NCBI RefSeq assembly: GCF_007097205.2
Contig: NZ_VJYK02000005.1
Location: forward strand, 1-50,450
Direction of reading: 5' to 3'
Source: Streptomyces alkaliterrae
GTDB lineage: Bacteria > Actinomycetota > Actinomycetes > Streptomycetales > Streptomycetaceae
Length of the DNA: 50,450 bases
The notes below the pieces were generated by a model. It was not told the DNA's origin, ran no database searches, and saw only the letters and a program-made list of their open reading frames with translations. The position numbers and the translations under genes are program-made. Positions 10,338 to 20,275 of this stretch are shown piece by piece (within the stretch, counting starts at the first letter, position 1; each line of letters begins with the position of its first letter).

Positions 10338-11764
10338 TCCCCCTCAGCCTCGCCGACATCGCCGAGATCGTCTCGGGACGGCCCCACGGCATACCGGACG
10401 ACCAGCTCAAGGTGACCGGCCCGGTCGTCATCGACTCCCGCAAGGTCGAACCGGGCGGACTCTTCGCCGCCTACGCCGGCGAACGCGTCGACGGCCACGA
10501 CTACGCCGCCGCGGCGGTCGCGGACGGCGCCGTCGCCGTGCTGGCCACCCGCCCCGTGGACGCCCCGGCGATCCTCGTGGACGACGTCACCCGCGCGCTC
10601 GGCGCGCTCGCCCGGCACAGTGTCTCCGCGCTCGGCACCGCCGTCGTCGCGCTGACCGGCTCGGCCGGCAAGACCAGCACCAAGGACCTCATCGCCCAGC
10701 TCCTCGGCGAACTCGGCCCCACGGTCTGGCCGCCCGGCTCCCTCAACAACGAGATCGGGCTGCCGCTGACCGCCCTGCGCGCCGGCGCCGACACCCGCCA
10801 CCTCGTGCTGGAGATGGGCGCCCGCGGCAAGGGCCACATCCGCTACCTGGCCGAACTCACCCCGCCGCGCATCGGCGCCGTGCTGAACGTCGGCACCGCG
10901 CACCTCGGCGAGTTCGGCGGCCGGCAGCAGATCGCCGAGGCCAAGGGCGAACTCGTGGAGAGCCTGCCGAGCGCCGCCGAGGGCGGCGTCGCCGTGCTCA
11001 ACGCCGACGACCCCCTGGTGCGGGCGATGGCTGCGCGCACCAAGGCCCGTGTGGTGCTGTTCGGCGAGTCCGCCGACGCCGACATCAGGGCCGAGGACGT
11101 CCGGCTCGGCGACGACGGCAGACCCTCCTTTACCCTTCACACACCCTCCGGGTGCAGCGATGTGACCATGCGCCTGTACGGTGAGCACCACGTGTCGAAC
11201 GCGCTTGCCGCGGCGGCCGTTGCCCATGAACTGGGCATGCCCGCCTCGCAGATCGCGCAGGCGCTCACCAGCGCGGGCACGCTCTCCCGGTGGCGCATGG
11301 AGGTCACCGAGCGCGCCGACGGCGTCACCGTCGTCAACGACGCGTACAACGCGAACCCCGACTCCATGAAGGCCGCCCTCCGTGCGCTGGTGGCCATCGC
11401 GGGAGGGGGCGCGAGGGGCGGCGGACGTCGTACGTGGGCGGTGCTCGGTGAGATGGCGGAACTCGGTGAGGCCGCGCTCACGGAGCACGACGCGGTCGGA
11501 CGGCTCGCCGTCCGGCTCAACGTCAGCAAGCTCGTGGCGGTCGGTGGCCGGGAGGCCGCATGGCTCGACATGGGCGCCAAGAACGAGGGTTCGTGGGGTG
11601 AGGAGTCGGTGCACGTGTCCGACGCTCGGGCGGCGATCGACCTGTTGCGCAGTGAACTGCGACCGGGTGACGTCGTACTGGTGAAAGCTTCCCGTTCGGT
11701 AGGCCTCGAGCAGGTCGCGCAGGCCCTGCTCGCCGACGCGGAGGGCGAGGTCGCCGGTCGATGA
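10334..11764 (+). CDS. murF: UDP-N-acetylmuramoyl-tripeptide--D-alanyl-D-alanine ligase MurF
   Basis: A 476-residue Mur ligase that adds D-Ala-D-Ala to the UDP-muramoyl tripeptide. Visible family marks are the N-terminal [20 protein letters not shown] segment, the ATP loop [12 protein letters not shown], and the central [13 protein letters not shown] and [17 protein letters not shown] motifs. The start ATG at 10334 overlaps the murE stop; the stop overlaps the mraY start. The chain is co-translated with its pathway neighbours. Confidence 0.97.
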   Translation: MIPLSLADIAEIVSGRPHGIPDDQLKVTGPVVIDSRKVEPGGLFAAYAGERVDGHDYAAAAVADGAVAVLATRPVDAPAILVDDVTRALGALARHSVSALGTAVVALTGSAGKTSTKDLIAQLLGELGPTVWPPGSLNNEIGLPLTALRAGADTRHLVLEMGARGKGHIRYLAELTPPRIGAVLNVGTAHLGEFGGRQQIAEAKGELVESLPSAAEGGVAVLNADDPLVRAMAARTKARVVLFGESADADIRAEDVRLGDDGRPSFTLHTPSGCSDVTMRLYGEHHVSNALAAAAVAHELGMPASQIAQALTSAGTLSRWRMEVTERADGVTVVNDAYNANPDSMKAALRALVAIAGGGARGGGRRTWAVLGEMAELGEAALTEHDAVGRLAVRLNVSKLVAVGGREAAWLDMGAKNEGSWGEESVHVSDARAAIDLLRSELRPGDVVLVKASRSVGLEQVAQALLADAEGEVAGR

Positions 11765-12819
11765 GGCAGATCCTCTTCTCCGGAGTCATCGGGCTCTTCC
11801 TGACCCTGGTCGGCACCCCGCTGCTGATCAAGCTGCTCGCCCGCAAGGGCTACGGGCAGTACATCAGGGACGACGGGCCGCGCGACCACCACAGCAAGCG
11901 CGGCACGCCGACGATGGGCGGTATCGCCTTCATCCTGGCGACCCTGGTCGCCTACGCGCTGACGAAGGTCATCACCGGCAGCCAGCCGACCATCTCCGGT
12001 CTGCTCGTGCTGTTCCTGATGGCCGGTATGGGCCTGGTCGGCTTCCTCGACGACTACATCAAGATCGTCAAGCAGCGCAGCCTGGGCCTGCGGGCCAAGG
12101 CCAAGATGCTCGGACAGCTCATCGTCGGCATCGCCTTCGCGGTGCTCGCCCTGAACTTCGAGGACCTGCGCGGCAACGCGCCCGCCTCGGACCGGCTGTC
12201 CTTCACCCAGGACTTCGGCTGGCACCTGGGCCCGGTGCTCTTTGTCATCTGGGCGCTGTTCATGATCCTGGCGATGTCCAACGGCGTGAACCTCACCGAC
12301 GGTCTGGACGGCCTGGCCACCGGCGCCTCGGTGATGGTCTTCGGCGCCTACACCTTCATCGGCGTCTGGCAGTACCAGGACTCCTGCGCCATCACCGGCA
12401 GCCCCAGCTGCTTCGAGGTCCGCGATCCACTGGACCTCGCCGTCGTGGCCGCCGCGCTCATGGGCGCCTGCTTCGGCTTCCTGTGGTGGAACACCTCACC
12501 CGCCAAGATCTTCATGGGCGACACCGGCTCGCTCGCCCTCGGCGGCGCGCTCGCCGGTCTGGCCATCCTCTCCCGCACCGAGCTGCTGCTGGCCATCCTC
12601 GGCGGCCTCTTCGTGCTCATCACCCTCTCGGTGGTCATCCAGGTCGGCTCCTTCCGGCTCACCGGCAAGCGGGTCTTCAAGATGGCGCCACTCCAGCACC
12701 ACTTCGAACTCAAGGGCTGGAGCGAGGTCCTGGTGGTGGTCCGCTTCTGGATCATCCAGGGCATGTGCGCCATCGTCGGCGTCGGCATCTTCTACGCGGC
12801 CTGGGCGGCGCAGAAGTGA
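11761..12819 (+). CDS. mraY: Phospho-N-acetylmuramoyl-pentapeptide transferase MraY
   Basis: A 352-residue integral membrane enzyme that transfers phospho-MurNAc-pentapeptide to undecaprenyl phosphate, giving lipid I. About ten hydrophobic spans are visible. Conserved acidic motifs are intact: [18 protein letters not shown] and [28 protein letters not shown] near the C-terminus is also typical. It overlaps murF (ATGA) and murD (GTGA). Confidence 0.98.
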   Translation: MRQILFSGVIGLFLTLVGTPLLIKLLARKGYGQYIRDDGPRDHHSKRGTPTMGGIAFILATLVAYALTKVITGSQPTISGLLVLFLMAGMGLVGFLDDYIKIVKQRSLGLRAKAKMLGQLIVGIAFAVLALNFEDLRGNAPASDRLSFTQDFGWHLGPVLFVIWALFMILAMSNGVNLTDGLDGLATGASVMVFGAYTFIGVWQYQDSCAITGSPSCFEVRDPLDLAVVAAALMGACFGFLWWNTSPAKIFMGDTGSLALGGALAGLAILSRTELLLAILGGLFVLITLSVVIQVGSFRLTGKRVFKMAPLQHHFELKGWSEVLVVVRFWIIQGMCAIVGVGIFYAAWAAQK

Positions 12820-14315
12820 CCGGGCACGCGGCCGGACGCCCGGCGGACGCGAAGCCGTCGGCGGACCTCGTCGAGGAGTTCGACGGCCGGACGGTCGTGG
12901 TGGCGGGGCTCGGCGTGAGCGGCGTCAGCGCCGCCCGCGTGCTGGCCTCGCTGGGCGCCCGGGTCACCGTCGTGGACGGCGGCCACGGCGAGGCCCAGCG
13001 GGAACGCGCGGCGGCGCTCGCCGAGGAGGGCGTCGCCGTCCGCCTCGGCGACGGCGAGAGCCTGCCGGAGGGCACGGAGCTTGTCGTCACCTCACCCGGC
13101 TGGCCGCCGTCCTCCCCGCTGTTCGAGGCCGCCGCCGAGGCCGGCGTGGAGGTCTGGGGCGACGTCGAACTGGCCTGGCGGCTGCGCGGGCTGCGGTCCG
13201 CCGAGCCGGCGCCCTGGCTCGCCGTCACCGGCACCAACGGCAAGACCACCACCGTGCGGATGCTCGCGGAGATCCTGTCCGCTGCCGGGCTGCGCACCGC
13301 GGCCGTCGGCAACATCGGCACGCCCATCCTGGACGTCGTGCTCTCCGACGAGCCGTACGACGTGCTCGCCGTCGAGCTGTCCAGCTACCAGCTGCACTGG
13401 GCGCCCTCGGTGCGGCCGCACTCGGCGGCCGTCCTCAACATCGCCCCCGACCACCTCGACTGGCACGGCTCGATGGCCGCCTACGCCGCCGACAAGGGCC
13501 GGATCTACGAGGGCAACCAGGTCGCCTGCGTCTACAACGCCGCCGACCCGGCCACCGAGCACCTGGTCCGGGCCGCCGACGTCGCCGAGGGCTGCCGGGC
13601 GATCGGCTTCACCCTGGCCAGCCCCCGCCCGTCGGAGTTCGGCGTGGTCGACGGACTGCTCGTCGACCGGGCCTTCGTCGAGGACCGGCAGCGCCAGGCC
13701 CAGGAACTCGCCGAGGTCGGCGACCTCGCGCCCTCCTCGGGCCACGTCGCCCCGCACGTCGTCGCCAACGCGCTCGCCGCCGCCGCGCTCGCCCGCGCCT
13801 ACGGCGTACCCGCGGAGGCGGTACGCGAGGGGCTGCGCGCCTTCCGCCCCGACGAGCACCGCATCGCGCACGTCGCCGACGTGGACGGCGTGGCGTACGT
13901 CAACGACTCCAAGGCGACCAACACCCACGCCGCGCAGGCCTCCCTCGCGGCGTACGAGTCGGTCGTGTGGGTCGCCGGCGGACTCGCCAAGGGCGCCACC
14001 TTCGACGAACTCGTCAAGGGCGCGGCCGGTCGGCTGCGCGGTGTGGTCCTGATGGGTGCCGACCGCCACCTCATCCGTGAGGCGCTGGCCCGACACGCCC
14101 CCGATGTACCGGTCACCGACCTCGCCCGGACCGACACTGAGGCGATGTCGGCGGTGGTGCACGAGGCGAGCCGACTGGCCCGGCCCGGGGATACGGTGCT
14201 GCTGGCACCGGCCTGTGCCTCGATGGACATGTTCACCAACTACGGCCAGCGCGGCGACGCCTTCGCCACCGCGGTACGGGAGTTGGCCGACGGCCGGGAC
14301 ACAGAAGAGGGCTAG
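12816..14315 (+). CDS. murD: UDP-N-acetylmuramoylalanine--D-glutamate ligase MurD
   Basis: A 499-residue Mur ligase adding D-glutamate to UDP-MurNAc-L-Ala. The Rossmann-like N-terminus [17 protein letters not shown], the ATP loop [13 protein letters not shown] and the C-terminal [20 protein letters not shown] are clear. I chose the GTG at 12816 because it overlaps the mraY stop (GTGA) in the style of this operon. The frame stays open further upstream inside mraY, which is not meaningful. A 51-base gap separates it from ftsW. Confidence 0.96.
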   Translation: MTGHAAGRPADAKPSADLVEEFDGRTVVVAGLGVSGVSAARVLASLGARVTVVDGGHGEAQRERAAALAEEGVAVRLGDGESLPEGTELVVTSPGWPPSSPLFEAAAEAGVEVWGDVELAWRLRGLRSAEPAPWLAVTGTNGKTTTVRMLAEILSAAGLRTAAVGNIGTPILDVVLSDEPYDVLAVELSSYQLHWAPSVRPHSAAVLNIAPDHLDWHGSMAAYAADKGRIYEGNQVACVYNAADPATEHLVRAADVAEGCRAIGFTLASPRPSEFGVVDGLLVDRAFVEDRQRQAQELAEVGDLAPSSGHVAPHVVANALAAAALARAYGVPAEAVREGLRAFRPDEHRIAHVADVDGVAYVNDSKATNTHAAQASLAAYESVVWVAGGLAKGATFDELVKGAAGRLRGVVLMGADRHLIREALARHAPDVPVTDLARTDTEAMSAVVHEASRLARPGDTVLLAPACASMDMFTNYGQRGDAFATAVRELADGRDTEEG

Positions 14316-14366
14316 CCGTCCCCTCCCGGGGGTCGGCGACGGTCACCAGGAGGGGACGGAAGAGAC

Positions 14367-15950
14367 ATGACGGCCGACAAGCGCAGGGGCGGCGGGTCCG
14401 CCGGCGCCGGCGTCCGCTCCTCGGCGTCGGGCCGGGCCGGCCAGGCGCCCCGCCCGGCCGGCGGCTCCAGGGCCACCGCCCAGTCGACGGCGAAGGCCGG
14501 CGCCAGGTCGACCGGCGCCGCCGGGCCCGCCGCGAAGTCGACGGCGAAGCCCGCCGCGAAGTCGACGGCGAAGTCCCCCGCGAAGCCGACGGCGAAGCCG
14601 CGCGCGAAGTCCACGGCGAAGCCGCGCGTGTCCACCGCCAAGCCCGCCGCGAACACCGCCGGCGCCACCCCGCCCGCCGTGCTCGCCCGCCCGCTGGACG
14701 GCATCCGGCGACTGCGGAACCGGGCCAGGCGGGCCTGGGACCGGCCGCTCACCGCCTACTACCTCGTGCTCGGCGGAAGCCTGCTGATCACCCTGCTCGG
14801 TCTGGTGATGGTCTTCTCGTCCTCGCAGATCGAGGCGTTGCGCGACAACCTCCCGGCCACGTACTACTTCCGCAAGCAGCTCCTGGCCGCCGCGATCGGC
14901 ACGGTGCTGCTGCTGATCGCCTCGCGGATGCCGGTGAAGCTGCTGCGCGCACTGGCGTACCCGGTACTCGCGGTCTCGATCGTGCTGCTGGGCCTCGTCC
15001 AGGTGCCGGGCATCGGTGTGAAGGTCAACGGCAGCACGAACTGGATCCAGCTCGGCGGCTCCTTCCAGCTCCAGCCGAGCGAGTTCGCGAAGCTGGCACT
15101 GGTGCTGTGGGGAGCCGACCTGCTGGCCCGCAAGGGCGACCGGCAACTGCTCCGGCACTGGAAGCACCTGCTGGTGCCACTGGTACCGGGGGCGCTGCTG
15201 GTGTGCGCGCTGGTGCTGCTCGGCGGTGACATGGGCACGGTGATGATCCTCGTCGCGATCCTCTTCGGGCTGCTGTGGATCGCGGGGGCGCCCACCCGGA
15301 TGTTCATCACGGTGTTGTCGGTCTCGGCCGTCGTCGGCGCCGCACTCATCATGAGCGCGCCGCACCGGATGCAGCGGGTGGCCTGCCTGGGCGCGACCGA
15401 GCCGGGCCCGGGGGACGCCTGCTGGCAGGCGCTGCACGGCATCTACGCCCTCGCCTCGGGCGGCTGGTTCGGCTCCGGGCTGGGGGCCAGCGTGGAGAAA
15501 TGGGGCGAACTGCCCGAGCCGCACACGGACTTCATCTTCGCCATCACCGGAGAGGAACTGGGCCTGGCGGGGACGCTGTCGGTGCTCACCCTCTTCGCGG
15601 CTCTAGGCTATGCGGGTATCCGCGTGGCCGGACGCACGGAGGATCCGTTCGTGAGGTATGCCGCGGGAGGGGTGACATGCTGGCTCATGGCCCAGGTTGT
15701 CATCAACCTCGGCGCTGTGCTGGGTCTGCTGCCCATCGCCGGGGTGCCCCTGCCGCTGTTCTCCTACGGTGGCTCCGCCCTGCTTCCGACGATGTTCGCC
15801 GTCGGGCTGCTGATCGCCTTCGCGCGCAGCGACCCCGCTGCGCGCGCGGCTCTGGCCATGCGGCAGCCTGGTGTACAAAAGACGCTGGCTGGGGTGAGAG
15901 GTAAGTCGATGAGACGGCGTGTCAAACGGCCGCCGTCCGGAGAGCGGTGA
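14367..15950 (+). CDS. ftsW: Septal peptidoglycan glycosyltransferase FtsW (SEDS family) with histone-like N-terminal tail
   Basis: A 527-residue SEDS protein that polymerises septal glycan strands together with FtsI. The last ~400 residues carry about ten membrane spans and the family's INLGAVLGLLPIAGVPLPLF region. The first ~120 residues are unusual: a cytoplasmic tail with repeated AKSTAKP-like units (about 38-97), resembling histone H1 tails. The start ATG is preceded by AGGAGGGG. A GACAC motif at 14298-14302 lies about 65 bases upstream; WhiA-type regulators recognise GACAC, but a single copy is weak evidence. MurG starts seven bases after the stop. Confidence 0.96.
   Translation: MTADKRRGGGSAGAGVRSSASGRAGQAPRPAGGSRATAQSTAKAGARSTGAAGPAAKSTAKPAAKSTAKSPAKPTAKPRAKSTAKPRVSTAKPAANTAGATPPAVLARPLDGIRRLRNRARRAWDRPLTAYYLVLGGSLLITLLGLVMVFSSSQIEALRDNLPATYYFRKQLLAAAIGTVLLLIASRMPVKLLRALAYPVLAVSIVLLGLVQVPGIGVKVNGSTNWIQLGGSFQLQPSEFAKLALVLWGADLLARKGDRQLLRHWKHLLVPLVPGALLVCALVLLGGDMGTVMILVAILFGLLWIAGAPTRMFITVLSVSAVVGAALIMSAPHRMQRVACLGATEPGPGDACWQALHGIYALASGGWFGSGLGASVEKWGELPEPHTDFIFAITGEELGLAGTLSVLTLFAALGYAGIRVAGRTEDPFVRYAAGGVTCWLMAQVVINLGAVLGLLPIAGVPLPLFSYGGSALLPTMFAVGLLIAFARSDPAARAALAMRQPGVQKTLAGVRGKSMRRRVKRPPSGER
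14478..14657 (+). repeat. Lys/Ala/Ser/Pro repeat in the FtsW cytoplasmic tail
   Basis: The encoded tail has irregular repeats of AKSTAKP type, with codons gcgaagtcgacggcg recurring. It is coding sequence, not a mobile or CRISPR repeat. Confidence 0.7.
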
Positions 15951-15956
15951 ATTTCG

Positions 15957-17045
15957 GTGCATGTCGTACTCGCCGGTGGGGGGACCGCCGGCCACATCGA
16001 GCCGGCGCTCGCCCTCGCGGACGCCCTGCGGAGGCAGGACCCGACCGTGGGTATCACGGCCCTCGGCACGGAGCGGGGTCTGGAGACCCGTCTGGTACCC
16101 GAACGCGGCTACGAACTCGCGCTGATCCCCGCCGTACCGCTGCCCCGCAAACCCACCCCCGAGCTGATCACCGTCCCCGGACGGCTGCGGGGCACCATCA
16201 AGGCGGCCGAGCAGGTGCTGGAACGCACCAAGGCCGACTGCGTCGTCGGCTTCGGCGGCTATGTGGCGCTGCCGGGCTACCTGGCCGCCAAGCGGCTGGG
16301 CGTGCCGATCGTGGTGCACGAGGCGAACGCCCGTCCCGGCCTGGCCAACAAGATCGGCTCCCGGTACACCCGGCACGTCGCGGTCGCCACCCCGGACAGC
16401 AAGCTGCGGCACGCCCGCTACATCGGCATCCCGCTGCGCCGTTCCATCGCGACGCTGGACCGGCAGGCGGTACGCGCCGAGGCCCGTGCGGCGTTCGGCC
16501 TCGACGCGAACCTGCCGACGCTGCTGGTGTCCGGCGGCAGCCAGGGCGCCCGGCGGCTGAACGAGGTCGTCGAGCACATCGCCCCGGTGCTGCAGCGCTC
16601 GGGCATCCAGGTGCTGCACGCGGTCGGCCCGAAGAACGAGCTGCCGCAGACCGACAACATGCCGGGCATGCCGCCCTACCTCCCGGTGCCCTATCTGGAC
16701 CGGATGGACCTCGCCTACGCGGCGGCGGACATGATGCTCTGCCGCGCGGGCGCGATGACGGTCGCCGAGCTCTCCGCCGTCGGGCTGCCGGCCGCGTACG
16801 TGCCGCTGCCGATCGGCAACGGCGAACAGCGGCTCAACGCCCAGCCCGTGGTGAAGGCCGGCGGCGGACTGCTCGTCGACGACGCCGACCTGACGCCGGA
16901 GTGGGTGCAGCGACACGTGCTGCCGGTGCTGACCGATCCGCACCGGCTGCACGACATGGCACGGTCCGCCGCCGAGTTCGGCCGGCGGGACGCCGACGAG
17001 CTGCTGGTCGGCATGGTCTACGACGCGATCGCGACACGCCGCTGA
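15957..17045 (+). CDS. murG: UDP-GlcNAc:lipid I N-acetylglucosaminyltransferase MurG
   Basis: A 362-residue GT-B fold glycosyltransferase that converts lipid I to lipid II on the inner membrane face. The N-terminal glycine-rich [18 protein letters not shown], the [16 protein letters not shown] segment, [12 protein letters not shown] and the C-terminal donor-site region [23 protein letters not shown] are all present. The GTG start at 15957 follows the ftsW stop closely. It is separated from ftsQ by 132 bases in which I see no clear element. Confidence 0.97.
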   Translation: MHVVLAGGGTAGHIEPALALADALRRQDPTVGITALGTERGLETRLVPERGYELALIPAVPLPRKPTPELITVPGRLRGTIKAAEQVLERTKADCVVGFGGYVALPGYLAAKRLGVPIVVHEANARPGLANKIGSRYTRHVAVATPDSKLRHARYIGIPLRRSIATLDRQAVRAEARAAFGLDANLPTLLVSGGSQGARRLNEVVEHIAPVLQRSGIQVLHAVGPKNELPQTDNMPGMPPYLPVPYLDRMDLAYAAADMMLCRAGAMTVAELSAVGLPAAYVPLPIGNGEQRLNAQPVVKAGGGLLVDDADLTPEWVQRHVLPVLTDPHRLHDMARSAAEFGRRDADELLVGMVYDAIATRR

Positions 17046-17177
17046 CGCTGCGCGGTCTTCCCGCCCGTGATCGGGGAGCGTGGGGTGTGCGCCGGGTGCG
17101 CGGCCGGAGTGCCGGCGGCGGGTCGGTGCGGTGGACGAGTGTGAACACCGGGCCGTGCCCGGACGGAAGGCGGAGGC

Positions 17178-18002
17178 GTGGGCGGAGCGGCCGGCGGGAC
17201 CACCACGGCACGTGGCCGGGACAACTCCCCACGTTCCGGCCCCGCTTCGCCGCCGCGATCGGCGAAGCCCCGGCGCCCGGCGCCGATGCCCTCCACCCGC
17301 ACGCTGGTGGCGGTCGCCGTGCTGATCGCGGCCGTGCTCGGCTTCGGCGCGTGGGCGCTGTACGGCTCGTCCTGGTTCCGGGTCGAGCAGGTCTCGGCGC
17401 GCGGCCTCGACAAGCTGACCGAGGACGAGGTGCTGGACGCGGCGGCCGTGCCGACGGGGGAGCCGCTGGCCGGTGTGGACCGGGCGGCGGTCGCCGCCCG
17501 GGTGCGCGAGGAACTGCGCCGGGTGGAGTCGGTCGAGGTCGTGCGCGACTGGCCGAAGGGCGTCCGGATCGACGTCGTCGAGCGCACCCCCCGCGTGGTG
17601 ATGGAACGTCCGGGCGGCGGCTGGACCGAGGTGGACCGCACCGGGCTGCGGTACGCCACCACCGACAAGCGGCCGCGCGGTGTGCCGCGACTGGTGGTGG
17701 AACCGGACAGGGGCGTCGGCGGCGGTCGGTTCGACCGGCACCGGCTGCGTGCGGAGGCGGTGGTCGTCGCCGGCGACCTGCCGCCGGAGGTGCGCCGGCG
17801 CACGGAGGTGATCCGGGTGCGGTCCTTCGACTCGATCCGGCTGGAGCTGAGCGGCAACCGCGTGGTGATGTGGGGCAGCAGCGAGTACGGTGCCGCGAAG
17901 GCGCGTGCGCTGCGTGCCCTGCTGGCGGCGGACAAAAAACGCGCGGGCGTCGGGTACTTCGACGTGAGCGTCCCCAGTGCCCCGGCGGTGTCGGGGAGTT
18001 GA
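17178..18002 (+). CDS. ftsQ: Cell division protein FtsQ (DivIB)
   Basis: A 274-residue bitopic protein. A basic, Pro/Ser-rich cytoplasmic tail (1-40) precedes one membrane span (about 43-63), then a POTRA domain (about 66-135, starting FRVEQVSARGLDKLTEDEV) and a DivIB-type C-terminal region. FtsQ recruits FtsL and DivIC/FtsB to the septum. The GTG at 17178 has GGAGGC directly upstream. The stop is followed by the ftsZ control region. Confidence 0.94.
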   Translation: MGGAAGGTTTARGRDNSPRSGPASPPRSAKPRRPAPMPSTRTLVAVAVLIAAVLGFGAWALYGSSWFRVEQVSARGLDKLTEDEVLDAAAVPTGEPLAGVDRAAVAARVREELRRVESVEVVRDWPKGVRIDVVERTPRVVMERPGGGWTEVDRTGLRYATTDKRPRGVPRLVVEPDRGVGGGRFDRHRLRAEAVVVAGDLPPEVRRRTEVIRVRSFDSIRLELSGNRVVMWGSSEYGAAKARALRALLAADKKRAGVGYFDVSVPSAPAVSGS

Positions 18003-18030
18003 CGCACATGTGTGCAGGCCAGCACCCTGG

Positions 18031-18061
18031 TTGGCTACCGCAACGGCTGATCACATAGGGT
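18031..18061 (+). promoter_or_regulatory. Candidate upstream ftsZ promoter
   Basis: TTGGCT (18031-18036), 19 bp, TAGGGT (18056-18061). It sits just after ftsQ. Streptomyces ftsZ is known to have several promoters in this gap; assigning this one is inference. Confidence 0.35.
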
Positions 18062-18092
18062 GAAAAGAAAAACGGGAGGTTCGGCGTGTTCG

Positions 18093-18122
18093 TTGAACGC
18101 GCAGTGCTTGTCGACTTAGTGT
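18093..18122 (+). promoter_or_regulatory. ftsZ promoter resembling the sporulation-induced ftsZ2p
   Basis: TTGAAC (18093-18098), 18 bp, TAGTGT (18117-18122). The -10 overlaps a GTGTC (reverse GACAC) motif. The position and -10 sequence agree with what is known of the developmental ftsZ promoter of Streptomyces coelicolor; identity is inferred from that resemblance. Predicted +1 is near 18129, about 145 bases before ftsZ. Confidence 0.6.
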
Positions 18123-18154
18123 CCGTTCCGAAGACTCACAGAAGTACGGACACT
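18118..18154. promoter_or_regulatory. Inverted GACAC repeat over the ftsZ promoter (candidate WhiA/WhiB site)
   Basis: AGTGTCCGT (18118-18126) and ACGGACACT (18146-18154) are exact reverse complements with a 19-base spacer. Each arm contains GACAC, the core recognised by WhiA. One arm covers the -10 of the likely developmental promoter. The repeat is seen directly; the regulator is inferred. Confidence 0.5.
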
Positions 18155-18157
18155 GGT

Positions 18158-18182
18158 AACCCTAAACTTGACCGTTAGGGTT
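18158..18182. promoter_or_regulatory. AACCCTAA / TTAGGGTT inverted repeat in the ftsZ leader
   Basis: A perfect 8-base inverted repeat with a 9-base spacer, downstream of the predicted +1. It is AT-richer than its surroundings. It could be an operator or an RNA hairpin in the leader; TAGGGT in the right arm also fits a -10 element. Confidence 0.5.
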
Positions 18183-18273
18183 CGGGTCGGCATCCGGACC
18201 GGCCCATCGGCATAGGTCGACGCCCCGCGACCCTCGGGCGTCGACACGTAACTCGAGGCGAGAGGCCTTCGAC

Positions 18274-19524
18274 GTGGCAGCACCGCAGAACTACCTCGCA
18301 GTCATCAAGGTCGTCGGGATCGGCGGCGGTGGCGTGAACGCCATCAACCGGATGATCGAGGTCGGTCTCAAGGGCGTCGAGTTCATCGCGATCAACACCG
18401 ATGCGCAAGCCCTGTTGATGAGCGACGCCGACGTCAAGCTCGACGTCGGTCGGGAGCTGACCCGGGGCCTGGGCGCCGGCGCCAACCCGGACGTCGGCCG
18501 CAAGGCCGCCGAGGACCACCGCGAGGAGATCGAGGAGGTGCTCAAGGGCGCCGACATGGTCTTCGTCACGGCCGGCGAGGGCGGTGGCACCGGCACCGGC
18601 GGCGCGCCCGTCGTGGCCAACATCGCCCGCTCGCTCGGCGCGCTGACCATCGGCGTGGTCACCCGGCCCTTCACCTTCGAGGGCCGCCGGCGCGCCAACC
18701 AGGCCGAGGACGGCATCGCCGCGCTGCGCGACGAGGTCGACACGCTGATCGTCATCCCGAACGACCGGCTGCTGTCGATCTCCGACCGCCAGGTGAGCGT
18801 GCTGGACGCCTTCAAGTCGGCGGACCAGGTCCTGCTCTCCGGTGTGCAGGGCATCACCGACCTGATCACCACCCCCGGCCTGATCAACCTCGACTTCGCC
18901 GACGTGAAGTCCGTGATGTCCGAGGCCGGTTCGGCTCTCATGGGCATCGGCTCCGCGCGCGGGGACGACCGAGCGGTGGCGGCGGCCGAGATGGCCATCT
19001 CCTCCCCGCTGCTGGAGGCGTCCATCGACGGCGCCCGGGGGGTCCTGCTCTCCATCTCCGGCGGCTCCGACCTCGGTCTCTTCGAGATCAACGAGGCCGC
19101 GCAGCTGGTCAGCGAGGCCGCCCACCCCGAGGCGAACATCATCTTCGGCGCGGTCATCGACGACGCGCTGGGCGACGAGGTGCGGGTCACCGTCATCGCC
19201 GCCGGCTTCGACGGCGGCCAGCCGCCGGCGAAGAACCGCGAGAAGGTGCTCGGCTCCTACGGCGGCGGCAAGGAGGAGTCCACCGCTTCCGCCACGGCCG
19301 GCCGCACCGAGCCGGAGCCGGAGCGTTCCGCCTTCGGCGGCCTCGGCGCGGTGCCCGCCCGCGAGGAGGAGAGCGAGCCGGCGTCCCCGATCAGCCCGGC
19401 CAGTCCGGTCAGCCCCGTCGGCGACGTGCCCGCGCCCAGCGCGAGCAGCCCCCAGGTCCCCTCCGCCCGGCCCTACCAGGAGAGCCCGGCCGAGGAACTG
19501 GACGTACCGGACTTCCTCAAGTAG
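18274..19524 (+). CDS. ftsZ: Cell division GTPase FtsZ
   Basis: A 416-residue tubulin homologue that polymerises into the division ring. The GTP-binding [12 protein letters not shown] loop and the T7 catalytic loop [11 protein letters not shown] are intact. A Ser/Pro/Glu-rich linker (about 335-405) leads to a short C-terminal tail ending ELDVPDFLK, the likely docking peptide for SepF. The GTG start at 18274 has GAGAGG upstream and gives the conserved [20 protein letters not shown]-terminus. Expression is probably set by the promoters in the preceding gap. Confidence 0.99.
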   Translation: MAAPQNYLAVIKVVGIGGGGVNAINRMIEVGLKGVEFIAINTDAQALLMSDADVKLDVGRELTRGLGAGANPDVGRKAAEDHREEIEEVLKGADMVFVTAGEGGGTGTGGAPVVANIARSLGALTIGVVTRPFTFEGRRRANQAEDGIAALRDEVDTLIVIPNDRLLSISDRQVSVLDAFKSADQVLLSGVQGITDLITTPGLINLDFADVKSVMSEAGSALMGIGSARGDDRAVAAAEMAISSPLLEASIDGARGVLLSISGGSDLGLFEINEAAQLVSEAAHPEANIIFGAVIDDALGDEVRVTVIAAGFDGGQPPAKNREKVLGSYGGGKEESTASATAGRTEPEPERSAFGGLGAVPAREEESEPASPISPASPVSPVGDVPAPSASSPQVPSARPYQESPAEELDVPDFLK

Positions 19525-19540
19525 TCCGGCCCGCACCACA

Positions 19541-20275
19541 GTGATAGTCAACCGGACACCAGGCGGCGCGCACTTCGCCTTCACCGACAGGTGGGGCGGG
19601 GTGAGCGCCGCTCCCCGTGACAGCCTCAACCTCGGCGGGGCCGTCGGCGACGAGCCGACCGCCGTCGCCGCCAACCGGACCCGGGCCGCCACCGAACTCG
19701 GCCTCGACCCGGCACGCGTGGTCTGGATGAACCAGGTGCACGGCCGGGACGTCGCGGTCGTCGACCGCCCCTGGCCCCCGGGCGACACGCCACCCGTCGA
19801 CGGAGTGGTGCACGCCGGGGCCGAGCTCGCGCTGGCGGTGCTCACCGCCGACTGCACACCCGTACTGCTCGCCGACCCGGTCGCAGCCGTCATCGGCGCC
19901 GCCCACGCCGGCCGTCCCGGTCTGGTGGCCGGAGTCGTCCCGGCGACCGTCGAGGCCATGGTGGAACTCGGCGCCCGGCCCGACCGCATCGAGGCCGGGC
20001 TCGGCCCCTCGGTCTGCGGCGCCTGCTACGAGGTGCCGGAGCGGATGCGCGACGAGGTCGCCGCCGTGGTTCCGCAGGCGTACGCCACCACGAGTTGGGG
20101 TACGCCGGCGGTCGACGTGGCGGCCGGGGTGTGCGCGCAGCTCGACGCGCTCGGGGTGCGCGCGGTCGACGCGCCACCGGTGTGCACCCTGGAGTCGAAG
20201 GACCACTTCTCCTACCGCCGGGAGCGTGTCACCGGCAGGCTGGGCAGTTACGTGTGGCTGGAGTCGAACCGATGA
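19541..20275 (+). CDS. pgeF: YfiH/PgeF (laccase-domain) peptidoglycan-editing factor family protein
   Basis: A 244-residue protein of the YfiH/DUF152 fold. The metal-site residues lie in NQVHG, TADCTPV and AAHAGR, as in the family. Members have been described as peptidoglycan editing factors, multi-copper oxidases or purine nucleosidases, so the exact reaction here is uncertain. The gene commonly follows ftsZ in actinobacteria. The GTG start lies 16 bases after the ftsZ stop with no strong ribosome binding site. The last four bases overlap the next gene. Confidence 0.88.
   Translation: MIVNRTPGGAHFAFTDRWGGVSAAPRDSLNLGGAVGDEPTAVAANRTRAATELGLDPARVVWMNQVHGRDVAVVDRPWPPGDTPPVDGVVHAGAELALAVLTADCTPVLLADPVAAVIGAAHAGRPGLVAGVVPATVEAMVELGARPDRIEAGLGPSVCGACYEVPERMRDEVAAVVPQAYATTSWGTPAVDVAAGVCAQLDALGVRAVDAPPVCTLESKDHFSYRRERVTGRLGSYVWLESNR

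Noticed and set aside
14133..14302. Single GACAC motifs upstream of ftsW as definite WhiA sites
   Set aside because: A 5-base motif is expected by chance many times in 50 kb; without a paired arrangement the evidence is too thin for a feature.
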